Shown here: one piece after another, positions 33,166 to 41,727 of the stretch
How positions within the stretch are numbered: position 1 is the first letter of the stretch
Layout of the letters: each line of letters begins with the position of its first letter
Origin: JBAXZR01 sp041670165
GTDB lineage: Bacteria > Bacillota > Clostridia > Christensenellales > UBA1242
Direction of reading: 5' to 3'
Assembly (NCBI GenBank): GCA_041670165.1
Contig: JBAXZR010000004.1
Span: 1 to 64,000 of the forward strand
Length of the DNA: 64,000 nucleotides
Position numbers and translations under genes: made by a program
The notes under the pieces: model-generated
The model's database searches: none
Told to the model about the DNA's origin: nothing
The model's input: only the letters and a program-made list of their open reading frames with translations

Positions 33166-33942
33166 CTATTCGGACAGAAGCATAAGTTCTCTAAGTTTTC
33201 CATGTTGTTTAGAAATGGCTATTATTTTTTCCGTTATCGTTTGTCCTTTTCTTAAAATTAGTTCATTATTTAGTCCAAGAATGTTAGTGATTGCTTTTTT
33301 GCCAATTAAAAGTTCACTTGAACTTAAAACTCTTGATGGAACGGCAACTCTAGGATTGAATTTTATTTTAGGTTGTTCTTCAATTTTTTGTTCGTTTTGT
33401 GCTGGTGTGATTTCAATGGCATTTTTTTGCTCTTCCAAAACTCTTACCATGATTTCTTGTTCATCTCTTTGAGCAAACACTCTTATTCTCGGCTTAAATG
33501 TGTGAAGAGCTTTTTTTGTGTCAGTGCAAAATATAATCATTTCTTTGTCTTCACATACAATTTGAGAAGGAGATATTTTTGTTCCATTGTTTGAAACGAG
33601 TTTGATGTCATGACCTCTTTCATCAAATTCAATGTCAATTAAATTTCCAAAACTAGTTCCAGAGATTGATAAAAGTGAAGCACCCATATTAAAAGGTTTG
33701 CAAATTCTTTTCAATGATTTTATGCAGTGTGTGGTGTTTCTTAACATAATGGCATTTTCACCAAAAGAAAAAATTCTTCTCAGTTCAATGAAAAAGGTTT
33801 CTCCTGATTGTTCTTTTCCGCAAAATCCGACGACTCTTCTTGAGTCTTTTGAAAGCATGATGCTTTCAATTGTCCCAATTACTTGGTTCTCAAAAATTGC
33901 TACAACCTTTTTGTTACATACATTACTATTTTTCATATTCAT
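33166..33942 (-). CDS. PRC-barrel domain protein
   Basis: This is 258 residues from the ATG after AGAGGAAAA. Two PRC-barrel-like units are visible, one near residues 10-70 (VVAIFENQVIGTIESIML then RRVVGFC) and one near 85-145 (LLSISGTSFGNLIDIEFDERG). The C-terminus holds a third short segment (LIGKKAITNILGLNNELI). PRC barrels occur in RimM and in YlmC/YmxH proteins and often mediate protein or RNA contact. There is no signal peptide. The role is unknown. It is divergent from the SPFH gene, 121 bases away. Confidence 0.7.
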   Translation of the reverse strand: MNMKNSNVCNKKVVAIFENQVIGTIESIMLSKDSRRVVGFCGKEQSGETFFIELRRIFSFGENAIMLRNTTHCIKSLKRICKPFNMGASLLSISGTSFGNLIDIEFDERGHDIKLVSNNGTKISPSQIVCEDKEMIIFCTDTKKALHTFKPRIRVFAQRDEQEIMVRVLEEQKNAIEITPAQNEQKIEEQPKIKFNPRVAVPSRVLSSSELLIGKKAITNILGLNNELILRKGQTITEKIIAISKQHGKLRELMLLSE

Positions 33943-34029
33943 TTTTCCTCTAACTCCATTTTATTAAGCAAATTGCTTCTTTATGATAAAATGAATTTAA
34001 TATTTTAAAAATAATACAACAAAAAATAA

Positions 34030-34058
34030 TTGTTTTTTTTACTCTACAGGGTTATACT
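34030..34058 (+). promoter_or_regulatory. Promoter abutting the SPFH gene
   Basis: TTGTTT (34030-34035), 17 bases, TATACT (34053-34058). Only 5 bases separate the -10 box from the ATG at 34064, which again predicts a leaderless transcript. Confidence 0.6.
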
Positions 34059-34063
34059 AAATT

Positions 34064-35182
34064 ATGGGATTTTTTCAGAGTATTAGAAATCTTTTTTCTA
34101 GAAATGCAAGGCTTACTAGTGACAAAAAAAATGAGCTTGTTTTGGTTTGTAGACAAAAAGGAAAAAGATATTTCATAAATACAAAAGTAATAGTTCCAAA
34201 GGGTTTCGCTTTTGTTTTTGCTCATCGTGGAAGAGTTCTTGATGTCCTAAGTGAGGGAACACATATAATATCTGCTGTTACCTTGCCAGAATGTTGCAAA
34301 CACTTCAAGTTATACAAACTTGTTGATAACAAGCCTAAAAAAAACTTTGTTGCAAATGGTTATTTTGTTTTGATTGATAAATGTGATGACCTTGTTTGTG
34401 GAACAAATGAAAAAGTTTTTGTTTACGAATATGGTAGAAAAGTTGATTGGATAAAAATGGAATTCACATTTTCATTAAGAGTTGCAATTCCGCAGACATT
34501 TATGAGAACAATGTTTTCTGAGTACGAGGTTTTGTATGACGGAGAATCAAACAAAATAATTTCTTGGTTAGCTTCAGATTTAATCACAAGCTATCTTAAA
34601 GAAATGGATATTTTAAAAGATGAAATATATTCATTGTTAAGTACAAGGCTGGCTGAAATTCAAGATTATTTCAAATTGGCAATGGCAAAATATGGAGTTG
34701 AAATTGAAAGTTTAAGTGTTAAAAAGCTTCAAACAAAGACAAACAAAAATTGGCTTATCGAAGATTATTCTTCGTTAGATAATTCAATTTCTAGCAATGA
34801 GAAACCAAATGAAGAAACTGAACTTAATCCATATATCACACCAAAAAATGTGATTGGTGGAAATGGTGAAGATGATTTCATGTTTGAAACGGTTTTTCCA
34901 AGCACTGAAAATCTACATTTTTCAATGCCTGAAAAAGATGTTGAAGAACCAGTGTTGGCACAAGAAACTATGAATCAAGAAAAAGCTTATTTGAAAGAAC
35001 AAATTAAAAAAAGTATTTCTGGCGATGGTAAATTTGTTGATCTCAATGTTGTAAACACCTTTAAGCCTAGTTCTGAAAAATTTATTTGTCCGTTTTGTGG
35101 AGAACCAATTCTCACAAAAGCAAAATTTTGTCCAGCATGCGGAAAACCACTAAACTCAGAAGATAAATCACAAAATTTATAA
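34064..35182 (+). CDS. SPFH-like protein with C-terminal zinc ribbon
   Basis: This 372-residue protein has no Shine-Dalgarno sequence before its ATG. Residues about 20-230 resemble an SPFH/band-7 fold of the YdjI type, without a clear membrane anchor, including FVFAHRGRVLDVLSEGTH and a helical SLLSTRLAEIQDYFKLAMAKYGVEI segment. An acidic linker (about 235-335) leads to a zinc ribbon with CPFCGEPI and CPACGKPL. Such proteins assemble on membranes in envelope-stress responses. It is followed 21 bases later by a DUF1858 gene, probably cotranscribed. Confidence 0.65.
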   Translation: MGFFQSIRNLFSRNARLTSDKKNELVLVCRQKGKRYFINTKVIVPKGFAFVFAHRGRVLDVLSEGTHIISAVTLPECCKHFKLYKLVDNKPKKNFVANGYFVLIDKCDDLVCGTNEKVFVYEYGRKVDWIKMEFTFSLRVAIPQTFMRTMFSEYEVLYDGESNKIISWLASDLITSYLKEMDILKDEIYSLLSTRLAEIQDYFKLAMAKYGVEIESLSVKKLQTKTNKNWLIEDYSSLDNSISSNEKPNEETELNPYITPKNVIGGNGEDDFMFETVFPSTENLHFSMPEKDVEEPVLAQETMNQEKAYLKEQIKKSISGDGKFVDLNVVNTFKPSSEKFICPFCGEPILTKAKFCPACGKPLNSEDKSQNL

Positions 35183-35203
35183 ACAAAACAAAAGGAGAGA
35201 TTT

Positions 35204-35404
35204 ATGGAAAAGAAAGTATACGACAAGGATTTTACAATTGGGGAAGTTGTTGATGCAGACGAAAAAAACATTGAAATCCTTAAAGGATTTGGAATGCACT
35301 GCTTTGGTTGTCCAATGAGTAGAATGGAAACTCTTGAAGAAGCTGCTGAAGCTCATGAGATTTCACTTGAATTCTTACTTGAAAAACTTAATGAGAAAAA
35401 GTAA
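35204..35404 (+). CDS. DUF1858 small protein
   Basis: This 66-residue protein follows AAAGGAGAGATT. It has the DUF1858 pattern: a helical N-terminus, then GMHCFGCPMS (C-x2-C) and a helical ALESLAEAHEIS-like segment. Homologues occur alone or fused to hybrid-cluster and redox proteins, and the CxxC suggests redox or metal binding. No direct function is known. Confidence 0.85.
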   Translation: MEKKVYDKDFTIGEVVDADEKNIEILKGFGMHCFGCPMSRMETLEEAAEAHEISLEFLLEKLNEKK

Positions 35405-35418
35405 ACAACTAAAAATTT

Positions 35419-35444
35419 AAACTTGGCAAATGCCAAGTTTTTTA
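35419..35444 (+). terminator. Terminator after the DUF1858 gene
   Basis: A perfect AACTTGGC/GCCAAGTT stem (35420-35427 with 35432-35439), 4-base loop, followed by TTTTTT. Confidence 0.88.
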
Positions 35445-35534
35445 TTATTTTGCAAATGTGCTATTGAAAATGCCTATTTGTGGTGTTAGAATACAAATAT
35501 ATATTAATTTGTTGACACACAAAAGAAGGTATTT

Positions 35535-35981
35535 ATGACAGACTTGGAACTTTTGCAACTAGCTTTAAAAATCGCAATCAAAGCACATGCTAACCAATTT
35601 GATAAAATTGGAAATCCATACATTAAGCACCCTGTTGCAGTTTGTAATATGCTCACGGACTTAAAGGACAAGCAAGTTGCTCTTCTTCATGATGTTTGTG
35701 AAGATAGTAGCATAACTCTTGATGATCTTAAGGCTTACGGTTTTTCTTTTGAAGTTGTGTCTGCTGTTGAAGCAATTACAAAAAGAAAAGATGAACCATA
35801 TGAAGAATATATTGCAAGGGTTAAGAAAAATAAAATTGCTACAAGAGTCAAAATTTGTGATATAAAACACAATCAAGACCCAAGCCGTATTTGTTTGGCA
35901 ACTGAAGCAGACAGACAAAGACAAGAAAAATATAAAAGAGCTCTCATTGTTCTTCAAAGCAAAAATGACAGAATTTTATAA
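35535..35981 (+). CDS. HD-domain (p)ppGpp-hydrolase-like protein
   Basis: This 148-residue protein follows AAGAAGGTATTT. Metal-binding HD motifs are present: A-H-A near 18, KHP near 31 and LLHDVCED near 50, as in the hydrolase half of RelA/SpoT and the MESH1-type single-domain enzymes. The synthetase, TGS and ACT domains are absent. It may remove the 3' pyrophosphate from alarmones or act on a related nucleotide. It is monocistronic, ended by the hairpin at 36069. Confidence 0.8.
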   Translation: MTDLELLQLALKIAIKAHANQFDKIGNPYIKHPVAVCNMLTDLKDKQVALLHDVCEDSSITLDDLKAYGFSFEVVSAVEAITKRKDEPYEEYIARVKKNKIATRVKICDIKHNQDPSRICLATEADRQRQEKYKRALIVLQSKNDRIL

Positions 35982-36068
35982 CAATTGCAAACAAAAATTG
36001 AGAAATTTACTCGAAAAGTTTAAATCTTTAAACTAAGTAATTTTATGATATATATAATATAGTAGGAG

Positions 36069-36095
36069 AAGCTCTAAAAATTGGAGCTTTTTTTG
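36069..36095 (+). terminator. Terminator of the HD gene
   Basis: AAGCTC (36069-36074) with GAGCTT (36084-36089), 9-base loop and a T tract. The stretch from here to 36350 is AT-rich with no gene. Confidence 0.75.
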
Positions 36096-36351
36096 TTGCA
36101 AGAATTTTGAAAGATAGTTATGGTTAATATCAATTAAATATTTTTATAAGTAGGTATTAACAAAATTATGCACACGGAAATTTTAGCAAAATTTTTCAAC
36201 AAACAATAAGGGTATAAAAAAACAAAAGATTAAAAATATAACATAAAAATCAATTATAAAAATATAACCTTAATTCTTGCGTATCTACTTATTATTTTGG
36301 TGCTGACCAAATAAGAAAAACAAAATAATATAATTTTTATGGAAAAAATGA

Positions 36352-36380
36352 TTGACAAACTTGCTTAGTTTTGTTAAACT
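36352..36380 (+). promoter_or_regulatory. Promoter of the S10-spc super-operon
   Basis: TTGACA (36352-36357), 17 bases, TAAACT (36375-36380), followed by a leader of about 245 bases. Confidence 0.78.
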
Positions 36381-36385
36381 GCTCA

Positions 36386-36632
36386 AGCTGTTAAGTATGG
36401 GAAGAAGCATGAGGTTACTTTGGTTAGCAACAATCGAAGAGAATTTATGTGGACCAGCGCAGGAGATTTATCTGCGTGACCAACATTAAAAATCGCGCAT
36501 ACAACACTAGCTCCGAATTCAAAAGATTTATCTATAGAATGTCGGAGCATATGTTTGGCTTACAGCATGACACACACGGACTCGTGTATCGTCAGTTGCG
36601 TGAGTTGGAGTGTTTTCACAGGAGGTATAAAA
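36386..36632 (+). promoter_or_regulatory. Structured leader RNA of rpsJ
   Basis: This is the least AT-rich non-coding stretch of the ribosomal region. It holds a CGCAG/CTGCG hairpin (36458-36476) and an 11-bp stem, GCTCCGAATTC (36510-36520) with GAATGTCGGAGC (36537-36548), interrupted by one bulged G. An ACACG/CGTGT hairpin (about 36574-36590) follows. It may bind a ribosomal protein (S10 or L4) for autogenous control; compare with described Firmicute S10 leaders. The structure is visible; the ligand is inference. Confidence 0.65.
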
Positions 36633-36941
36633 ATGGCAACACAAAAAATCAGAGTTAAGTTGAAAGCCTATGATCACCTCGTTCTTGATGCAGCTTGCGA
36701 TCGTATTATCGACGCAGCAATCAAGAGTGGTGCAAAAGTCGCTGGGCCAATTCCTCTTCCAACAGATAAGGAAGTGGTTACAGTAATCCGTTCTCCACAC
36801 AAATATAAAGATAGCCGTGAGCAATTTGAGTGCAGAACACACAAGAGAATGATTGACATTTATAATCCATCACCAAAAGCCGTAGACAGTCTTATGAAGC
36901 TTGATCTTCCAGCTGGTGTAGATATAAATATTAAGTTGTAA
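36633..36941 (+). CDS. rpsJ: Ribosomal protein S10
   Basis: This is 102 residues from the ATG after ACAGGAGGTATAAAA; an in-frame extension into the leader is rejected. MATQKIRVKLKAYDH and SPHKYKDSREQFE are diagnostic. S10 (NusE) is a 30S head protein and an antitermination factor. It opens the super-operon and is followed 17 bases later by rplC. Confidence 0.97.
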   Translation: MATQKIRVKLKAYDHLVLDAACDRIIDAAIKSGAKVAGPIPLPTDKEVVTVIRSPHKYKDSREQFECRTHKRMIDIYNPSPKAVDSLMKLDLPAGVDINIKL

Positions 36942-36958
36942 GGGAGAAACAAGAGAAC

Positions 36959-37591
36959 ATGAAAAAAGCTATAATAGGAAAGAAATTGGGTATGACCCAA
37001 GTGTTCACTTCAGACGGTCAGGTTGTACCTGTAACTGTTGTTGAAGCAGGCCCTTGCACAGTAGTTCAAAAGAAAACAACTGAAAAAGAGGGATACGATT
37101 CAGTCGTTGTCGCATTTGAAGAAGCAAGAGAAAAATTAATCAATAAACCTCAAATGGGTATTTTCAAAAAAGCAAGTATTGCTCCATGCAAAACCCTTAA
37201 AGAATTGAGATTGGATTCTTGCGCTGAAAGAGAAATTGGAAATGTTATTAAAGCAGACATTTTCACAGAAGGCGACATGGTTGATGTTAGTGGTGTTACT
37301 CGTGGTCGTGGATTCACTGGTTGCATTGCTAGATGGAATCAACACAGACTTAAAATGACTCATGGAACTGGACCTGTTCACAGACAAGTTGGTTCAATGG
37401 GTGCAAACACAACCCCAGGACATGTTTTTAAAAACAAAAGAATGCCTGGACATTATGGACAAGAAAAAGTAACAATTCAAAACTTGCAAATCGTAAAAGT
37501 TGACGCAGAGAGAAATCTTTTGCTCGTTAAAGGTTGCGTTCCAGGTGCAAGAGGATCTTTGGTTTTCATCAGAGATGCAAAGAAAGCGTAA
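36959..37591 (+). CDS. rplC: Ribosomal protein L3
   Basis: This is 210 residues, normal for L3. It has MKKAIIGKKLGMTQVF at the N-terminus and the GSMGANTTPGHVFKNKRMPGH loop region that reaches the peptidyl-transferase centre. It is one of the first proteins in 50S assembly. AAGGGAGAAAC lies upstream. Confidence 0.97.
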   Translation: MKKAIIGKKLGMTQVFTSDGQVVPVTVVEAGPCTVVQKKTTEKEGYDSVVVAFEEAREKLINKPQMGIFKKASIAPCKTLKELRLDSCAEREIGNVIKADIFTEGDMVDVSGVTRGRGFTGCIARWNQHRLKMTHGTGPVHRQVGSMGANTTPGHVFKNKRMPGHYGQEKVTIQNLQIVKVDAERNLLLVKGCVPGARGSLVFIRDAKKA

Positions 37592-37606
37592 GGGGAGGAG
37601 AAACAA

Positions 37607-38233
37607 ATGGCAAATATTAAAGTTTATAACATGCTTAATGAAGAAGTTGGTTCTCTTTCACTCAATGACGAAGTGTTTGGTGTTCCATATAACGAACCAT
37701 TGATACACGAAGTTGTTGTTGCTCAAGATGCTGACGCAAGACAAGGAACAAAAAGCACTCTTACAAGAAGCGAAGTTCGTGGACATGCTAAGAAACCTTG
37801 GAAACAAAAACATACAGGCAGAGCAAGACATGGTTCAACCAAAGGTCCACAATGGACAGGTGGTGGAATTGTATTCGCTCCAAAGCCAAGAGACTTTTCA
37901 AAGAAAGTTAACAAGCAAGCTAGAGTTGGAGCATTTGTTAGTGCTCTTAGCCAAAAACTTGCTCAAGATGAATTGGTTGTTGTTGATAATTTTGTTATTA
38001 ATGAACCAAAAACAAAAGAAATTGTTACATTCCAAGAAAAATTTAACCTTAAAGGTAACACAGTGCTTGTTTTAGCTAATAAAGATGAAAAAGTTTTGAG
38101 AGCTACAAACAATATTCCAGATTTTGGAGTTACAACTGTTGATATTCTTAATGTTAAAGACATCGTTGGAAGCAGCAAACTCATTTTCTCACAAGAAGCA
38201 ATTAAATCAATAGAGGAGGCCTGTGGAAGATAA
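37607..38233 (+). CDS. rplD: Ribosomal protein L4
   Basis: This 208-residue protein has the extended loop with RSEVRGHAKKPWKQKHTGRAR that lines the exit tunnel. In other bacteria L4 can also repress its own operon, which is relevant to the rpsJ leader. Its TAA overlaps the rplW ATG (TAATG). Confidence 0.97.
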   Translation: MANIKVYNMLNEEVGSLSLNDEVFGVPYNEPLIHEVVVAQDADARQGTKSTLTRSEVRGHAKKPWKQKHTGRARHGSTKGPQWTGGGIVFAPKPRDFSKKVNKQARVGAFVSALSQKLAQDELVVVDNFVINEPKTKEIVTFQEKFNLKGNTVLVLANKDEKVLRATNNIPDFGVTTVDILNVKDIVGSSKLIFSQEAIKSIEEACGR

Positions 38234-38535
38234 TGAAAGCATATGAAATTATAAAGAAGCCAATTCTTTCTGAAAAAAGTTATGCAGGCATCGCTAACAA
38301 AACTTATACTTTTGAAGTTTCTAAAGAAGCAAGCAAAGTTGAAATCAGAAAAGCAATTGAAGAAATTTTCAAAGTTAAAGTTGAAAATGTTAACACTCTT
38401 AATGTTAAGGGACACGAAAAATCACAGAATACAAAAACTGGAAGAACAGTAGGAAAAACTAGCGACTACAAAAAGGCAATTGTTACTCTTACTAAAGAAA
38501 GTAAACCAATTCCGTTCTTCGAAAGTTTGAAGTAA
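38233..38535 (+). CDS. rplW: Ribosomal protein L23
   Basis: This 100-residue protein has KPILSEKSY near the start and the GKTSDYKKAIVTL core. It sits at the tunnel exit and docks trigger factor and SRP. Start overlaps the rplD stop, and the ribosome binding site (GAGGAGG) lies inside rplD. Confidence 0.97.
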   Translation: MKAYEIIKKPILSEKSYAGIANKTYTFEVSKEASKVEIRKAIEEIFKVKVENVNTLNVKGHEKSQNTKTGRTVGKTSDYKKAIVTLTKESKPIPFFESLK

Positions 38536-38550
38536 TTAGGGGAGGAAAAA

Positions 38551-39375
38551 ATGAGCATTCGTAAAATGAAATCACTTACGCCAGCTACAAGATTTAAAAG
38601 CCTTCCTTCTTTCGAAGAAGTTACAAAGAAGAGCCCAGAAAAATCCCTTCTTGCTACAAAGAAAAAATTTGCAGGAAGAAACAATGCCGGCAAAATTTCC
38701 GTTCGCCATATTGGTGGTGGAAATCGTCAAAAATATCGTATCATCGATTTCAAGAGAAACAAAGATGGCATTCCTGCCAAAGTTGTTGCAATTGAATATG
38801 ACCCAAACCGCACAGCTTATATTGCACTTCTTTCTTATGTTGATGGAGAAAAAAGATATATCATCGCTCCACTTGGACTTACTGTTGGTGAAACAATTGT
38901 AAGCGGAAAGAATATTGAAATTAAAGTTGGAAATGCAATGCCTATTGGTGAAATTCCAGTTGGAACATTTGTTCACAATGTTGAACTTATCCCTGGAAAC
39001 GGAGCTGTTATGGCAAGAAGCGCTGGAGCAAATATTCAGCTTATGGCAAAAGAAGACGGTTTCGCTCTTCTAAAAATGCCTAGCGGAGAAATTAGAAAAG
39101 TTCTTCTTAACTGCAAAGCAACAATTGGACAAGTTGGAAATTTAGATCATGAACTTGTTTCACTTGGTAAAGCAGGAAGAAAACGCCATATGGGAATTCG
39201 TCCTACAGTTCGTGGTGTTGTTATGAACCCTTGCGATCACCCTCATGGTGGTGGTGAAGGTAAATCACCTGTCGGAATGGCTGGACCTGTTACTCCATGG
39301 GGTAAACCAACTCTTGGCTACAAGACAAGAAATAAGAAAAAATCTAACAGATTAATTGTTAAAAGGGTAAATTAA
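38551..39375 (+). CDS. rplB: Ribosomal protein L2
   Basis: This 274-residue protein is full length. It has GRNNAGKISVRHIGGGNRQKYR and the C-terminal MNPCDHPHGGGEGK loop, whose His lies next to the peptidyl-transferase centre. It is needed for 50S-30S association and catalysis. Confidence 0.98.
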   Translation: MSIRKMKSLTPATRFKSLPSFEEVTKKSPEKSLLATKKKFAGRNNAGKISVRHIGGGNRQKYRIIDFKRNKDGIPAKVVAIEYDPNRTAYIALLSYVDGEKRYIIAPLGLTVGETIVSGKNIEIKVGNAMPIGEIPVGTFVHNVELIPGNGAVMARSAGANIQLMAKEDGFALLKMPSGEIRKVLLNCKATIGQVGNLDHELVSLGKAGRKRHMGIRPTVRGVVMNPCDHPHGGGEGKSPVGMAGPVTPWGKPTLGYKTRNKKKSNRLIVKRVN

Positions 39376-39387
39376 GGAGGCGAAGTT

Positions 39388-39693
39388 ATGAGTAGATCAT
39401 TAAAGAAAAAACCTTTCGTAGACGAAAGACTTCTCAAAAACATTGTTTCAGCTAGTGAAGCTGGAAGTAGAAAAGTTATCAAAACTTGGTCTCGTGATTC
39501 TGTAATTTATCCAGAATTCGTTGGATCAACAATTGCTGTTCACAATGGCAAAAAGCATATACCAGTTTATTGCACAGTCGACATGGTTGGACATAAGCTT
39601 GGTGAATTTGCACCAACAAGAACATTTAAAGGACACTCAGGAGCAAAAAGTGCTAGCATAGCATCATCAGCACCTGCAGCTGCTAAAAAGTGA
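39388..39693 (+). CDS. rpsS: Ribosomal protein S19
   Basis: This 101-residue protein has MSRSLKKKPFVDE, the WSRDSVIYPEFVG core and HKLGEFAPTRTFKGH. It is a 30S head protein that contacts S13. The last ten or so residues form an Ala/Ser-rich tail longer than the common 92-residue form. Confidence 0.97.
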   Translation: MSRSLKKKPFVDERLLKNIVSASEAGSRKVIKTWSRDSVIYPEFVGSTIAVHNGKKHIPVYCTVDMVGHKLGEFAPTRTFKGHSGAKSASIASSAPAAAKK

Positions 39694-39705
39694 GGCTGAG
39701 GAAAA

Positions 39706-40092
39706 ATGGCAAAAAGAATTAGAGAAAAAGCAGAAAAAAGAATTGCTGAAAAAGATCCACGCCCATTTGCAAAAGCAATGCATGTTGGAATTAGCAGTTC
39801 AAAAGTACGAATTGTTCTTAACACAATTCGTGGACAAAAGGTTGAAGATGCAATTGCTATCTTAGAAAACCTCAACAATATAGCTGCAGAAGCAACACTT
39901 AAAGTTGTTTCTTCAGCAGTAGCAAACGCAGAACACAACAAAGGGCTTAATTGCGAAGATCTCTTTGTTGCTGAAGCTTACGCTTGCCCAGGTCCAACTC
40001 TTAAACGCATCATGATTCGTGCAAGAGGAAGAGCTGACAGAATTTTGAAAAGAACAAGCCACATCACAGTTGTGCTTGATCAAAAGAAATAA
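39706..40092 (+). CDS. rplV: Ribosomal protein L22
   Basis: This 128-residue protein starts with a Lys/Arg/Glu-rich extension of about 20 residues before the usual L22 fold (SSKVRIVLNTIRGQKVEDA), and ends with GPTLKRIMIRARGRADRILKRTSHI. Its beta-hairpin lines the exit tunnel at the macrolide site. Confidence 0.96.
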   Translation: MAKRIREKAEKRIAEKDPRPFAKAMHVGISSSKVRIVLNTIRGQKVEDAIAILENLNNIAAEATLKVVSSAVANAEHNKGLNCEDLFVAEAYACPGPTLKRIMIRARGRADRILKRTSHITVVLDQKK

Positions 40093-40104
40093 GGAGAGTG
40101 CATT

Positions 40105-40788
40105 ATGGGACAAAAAGTTAGCCCAATAGGGTTTAGAGTTGGCGTTAATAAAGAGTGGGATTCCACTTGGGTTGCCGCTAAAAAAGATATTGCTACATGC
40201 ATTCTTGAAGACGACAAAATTCGCAAATTTATTAAAAAACAGTATAGTGCTGCCGCTATTGGAAAAGTTACTATCGAAAGAACAAATTCAAAACTTGTTG
40301 TAAACATTTTTACAGCTCGTCCTGGTGTTTTAATTGGTGTTAAGGGTGCTGGAATTGAATCTTTGAAAAAAGATCTTGCCAAAGTTCAAATTGACAAATC
40401 AAAAACACTCTTTGTTAACATCAAAGAAATCAAAAAACCAGATCTTGATGCAAATTTAATTGCTGAAGGAATTGCACAACAACTTGAAAAGCGTGTAACA
40501 TTCCGTAGAGCTCTCAAAATGGGACTTCAAAAAGCAATGAAATCTGGAGCAAAAGGTTGCAAAGTTCAAGTTAGTGGTGTTGTTGATGGAGCAAATACAA
40601 TTGGTCGTACAGAAAGATATATGGAAGGAACACTTCCACTTCACACTTTGAGATCTGACATTGATTATGGAACATCTGCTGCTTACACAAATTTTGGTAA
40701 ACTCGGAGTTAAATGCTGGATTAACAAAGGTGAAATTCTCGGAAAAATAGGCAAACAAGAACTTGCTGCCAAAGGAGGACAAAACTAA
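40105..40788 (+). CDS. rpsC: Ribosomal protein S3
   Basis: This 227-residue protein has MGQKVSPIGFRVGVNKEWDS, a KH domain (RPGVLIGVKGAGIESLKKDL) and the RTERYMEGTLPLHTLRSDIDYG region. It forms part of the mRNA entry channel and its helicase activity. Its TAA shares a base with the rplP ATG. Confidence 0.97.
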   Translation: MGQKVSPIGFRVGVNKEWDSTWVAAKKDIATCILEDDKIRKFIKKQYSAAAIGKVTIERTNSKLVVNIFTARPGVLIGVKGAGIESLKKDLAKVQIDKSKTLFVNIKEIKKPDLDANLIAEGIAQQLEKRVTFRRALKMGLQKAMKSGAKGCKVQVSGVVDGANTIGRTERYMEGTLPLHTLRSDIDYGTSAAYTNFGKLGVKCWINKGEILGKIGKQELAAKGGQN

Positions 40789-41231
40789 TGTTAATACCAA
40801 AAAGAGTTAAAAGAAGAAGAGTCTTCCGTGGTAGAATGACAGGAAGAGCTCATCGTGGTAATGTTCTCGCTTATGGAGACTTTGGTCTTGTTTCAACAGA
40901 ACCATGTTGGGTAAAATCAAATCAAATTGAAGCAGCCAGAATTGCTATGACAAGATTTATCAAAAGAGGCGGAAAAGTTTGGATTGACATTTTCCCAGAC
41001 AAACCTGTAACTAAAAAACCTGCAGAAACCCGCATGGGCTCAGGAAAAGGTTCAGTTGAATACTGGGTTGCTGTTGTACAACCAGACAGAATACTTTTTG
41101 AGATGCAGGGTGTGCCTGAAGAAATAGCTCGTGAAGCTCTCCGTCTTGCAGGAAGCAAACTTCCTTGCAAAACAAAGTTTATTAAAAGAGAAGCTAATAC
41201 TAGCGAAGGTGGTGTGACAAATGAGAATTAG
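40788..41231 (+). CDS. rplP: Ribosomal protein L16
   Basis: This 147-residue protein has RRRVFRGRMTGRAHRGN, an AARIAMTRFIKRGGKVW core and KPAETRMGSGKGS. It binds near the A-site finger and helps position tRNA. It overlaps rpmC by 11 bases. Confidence 0.97.
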   Translation: MLIPKRVKRRRVFRGRMTGRAHRGNVLAYGDFGLVSTEPCWVKSNQIEAARIAMTRFIKRGGKVWIDIFPDKPVTKKPAETRMGSGKGSVEYWVAVVQPDRILFEMQGVPEEIAREALRLAGSKLPCKTKFIKREANTSEGGVTNEN

Positions 41232-41430
41232 TGATATTAAAAATCTCACAAATGAAGAACTTTCAGCTAAGCTCGAAGAGCTTAAATCTGAACTTTTCAA
41301 TTTGCGTTTTTCACACGCTAGCGGAAATCTTGCAAATCCAATGCTTTTAAACATTGCAAAAAAAGATATTGCAAGAATTAAAACCGTTATTAGAGAAAGA
41401 GAAATTGCTGCGAAAGCAGTAAAAGCGTAA
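41221..41430 (+). CDS. rpmC: Ribosomal protein L29
   Basis: This 69-residue two-helix protein contains LTNEELSAKLEELKSELFNLRF and a basic RIKTVIRERE end. It is located beside the tunnel exit next to L23. It starts inside the end of rplP. Confidence 0.96.
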   Translation: MRISDIKNLTNEELSAKLEELKSELFNLRFSHASGNLANPMLLNIAKKDIARIKTVIREREIAAKAVKA

Positions 41431-41442
41431 GGGGGAGGAAAA

Positions 41443-41709
41443 ATGGAAAACATTGAAAGAAACGCCCGCATAACAAAAGAAGGAATTGTTGTTGGTGCTG
41501 GTAAAATGCAAAAAACTATTATAGTTGCTGTTACTTCTGATAAGAAACATCCACTATATAAGAAAGTTGTTTCCTCAACCAAAAAATTTAAAGTTCATGA
41601 TGAAGAAAACATGGCAGGAATTGGTGACAAAGTTGAAATTGCTGAAACTCGTCACATTTCAAAAGACAAATATTTCCGTCTTGTAAGCATCATTGAGAAA
41701 GCAAAATAA
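41443..41709 (+). CDS. rpsQ: Ribosomal protein S17
   Basis: This 88-residue OB-fold protein has GIVVGAGKMQKTIIVAV, HPLYKKVVSSTKKFKVHDE and GDKVEIAETR. It is a primary 16S rRNA binder. Upstream AGGGGGAGG is a strong ribosome binding site. Confidence 0.96.
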   Translation: MENIERNARITKEGIVVGAGKMQKTIIVAVTSDKKHPLYKKVVSSTKKFKVHDEENMAGIGDKVEIAETRHISKDKYFRLVSIIEKAK

Positions 41710-41727
41710 GGTAAAGGAGAAAACAAT

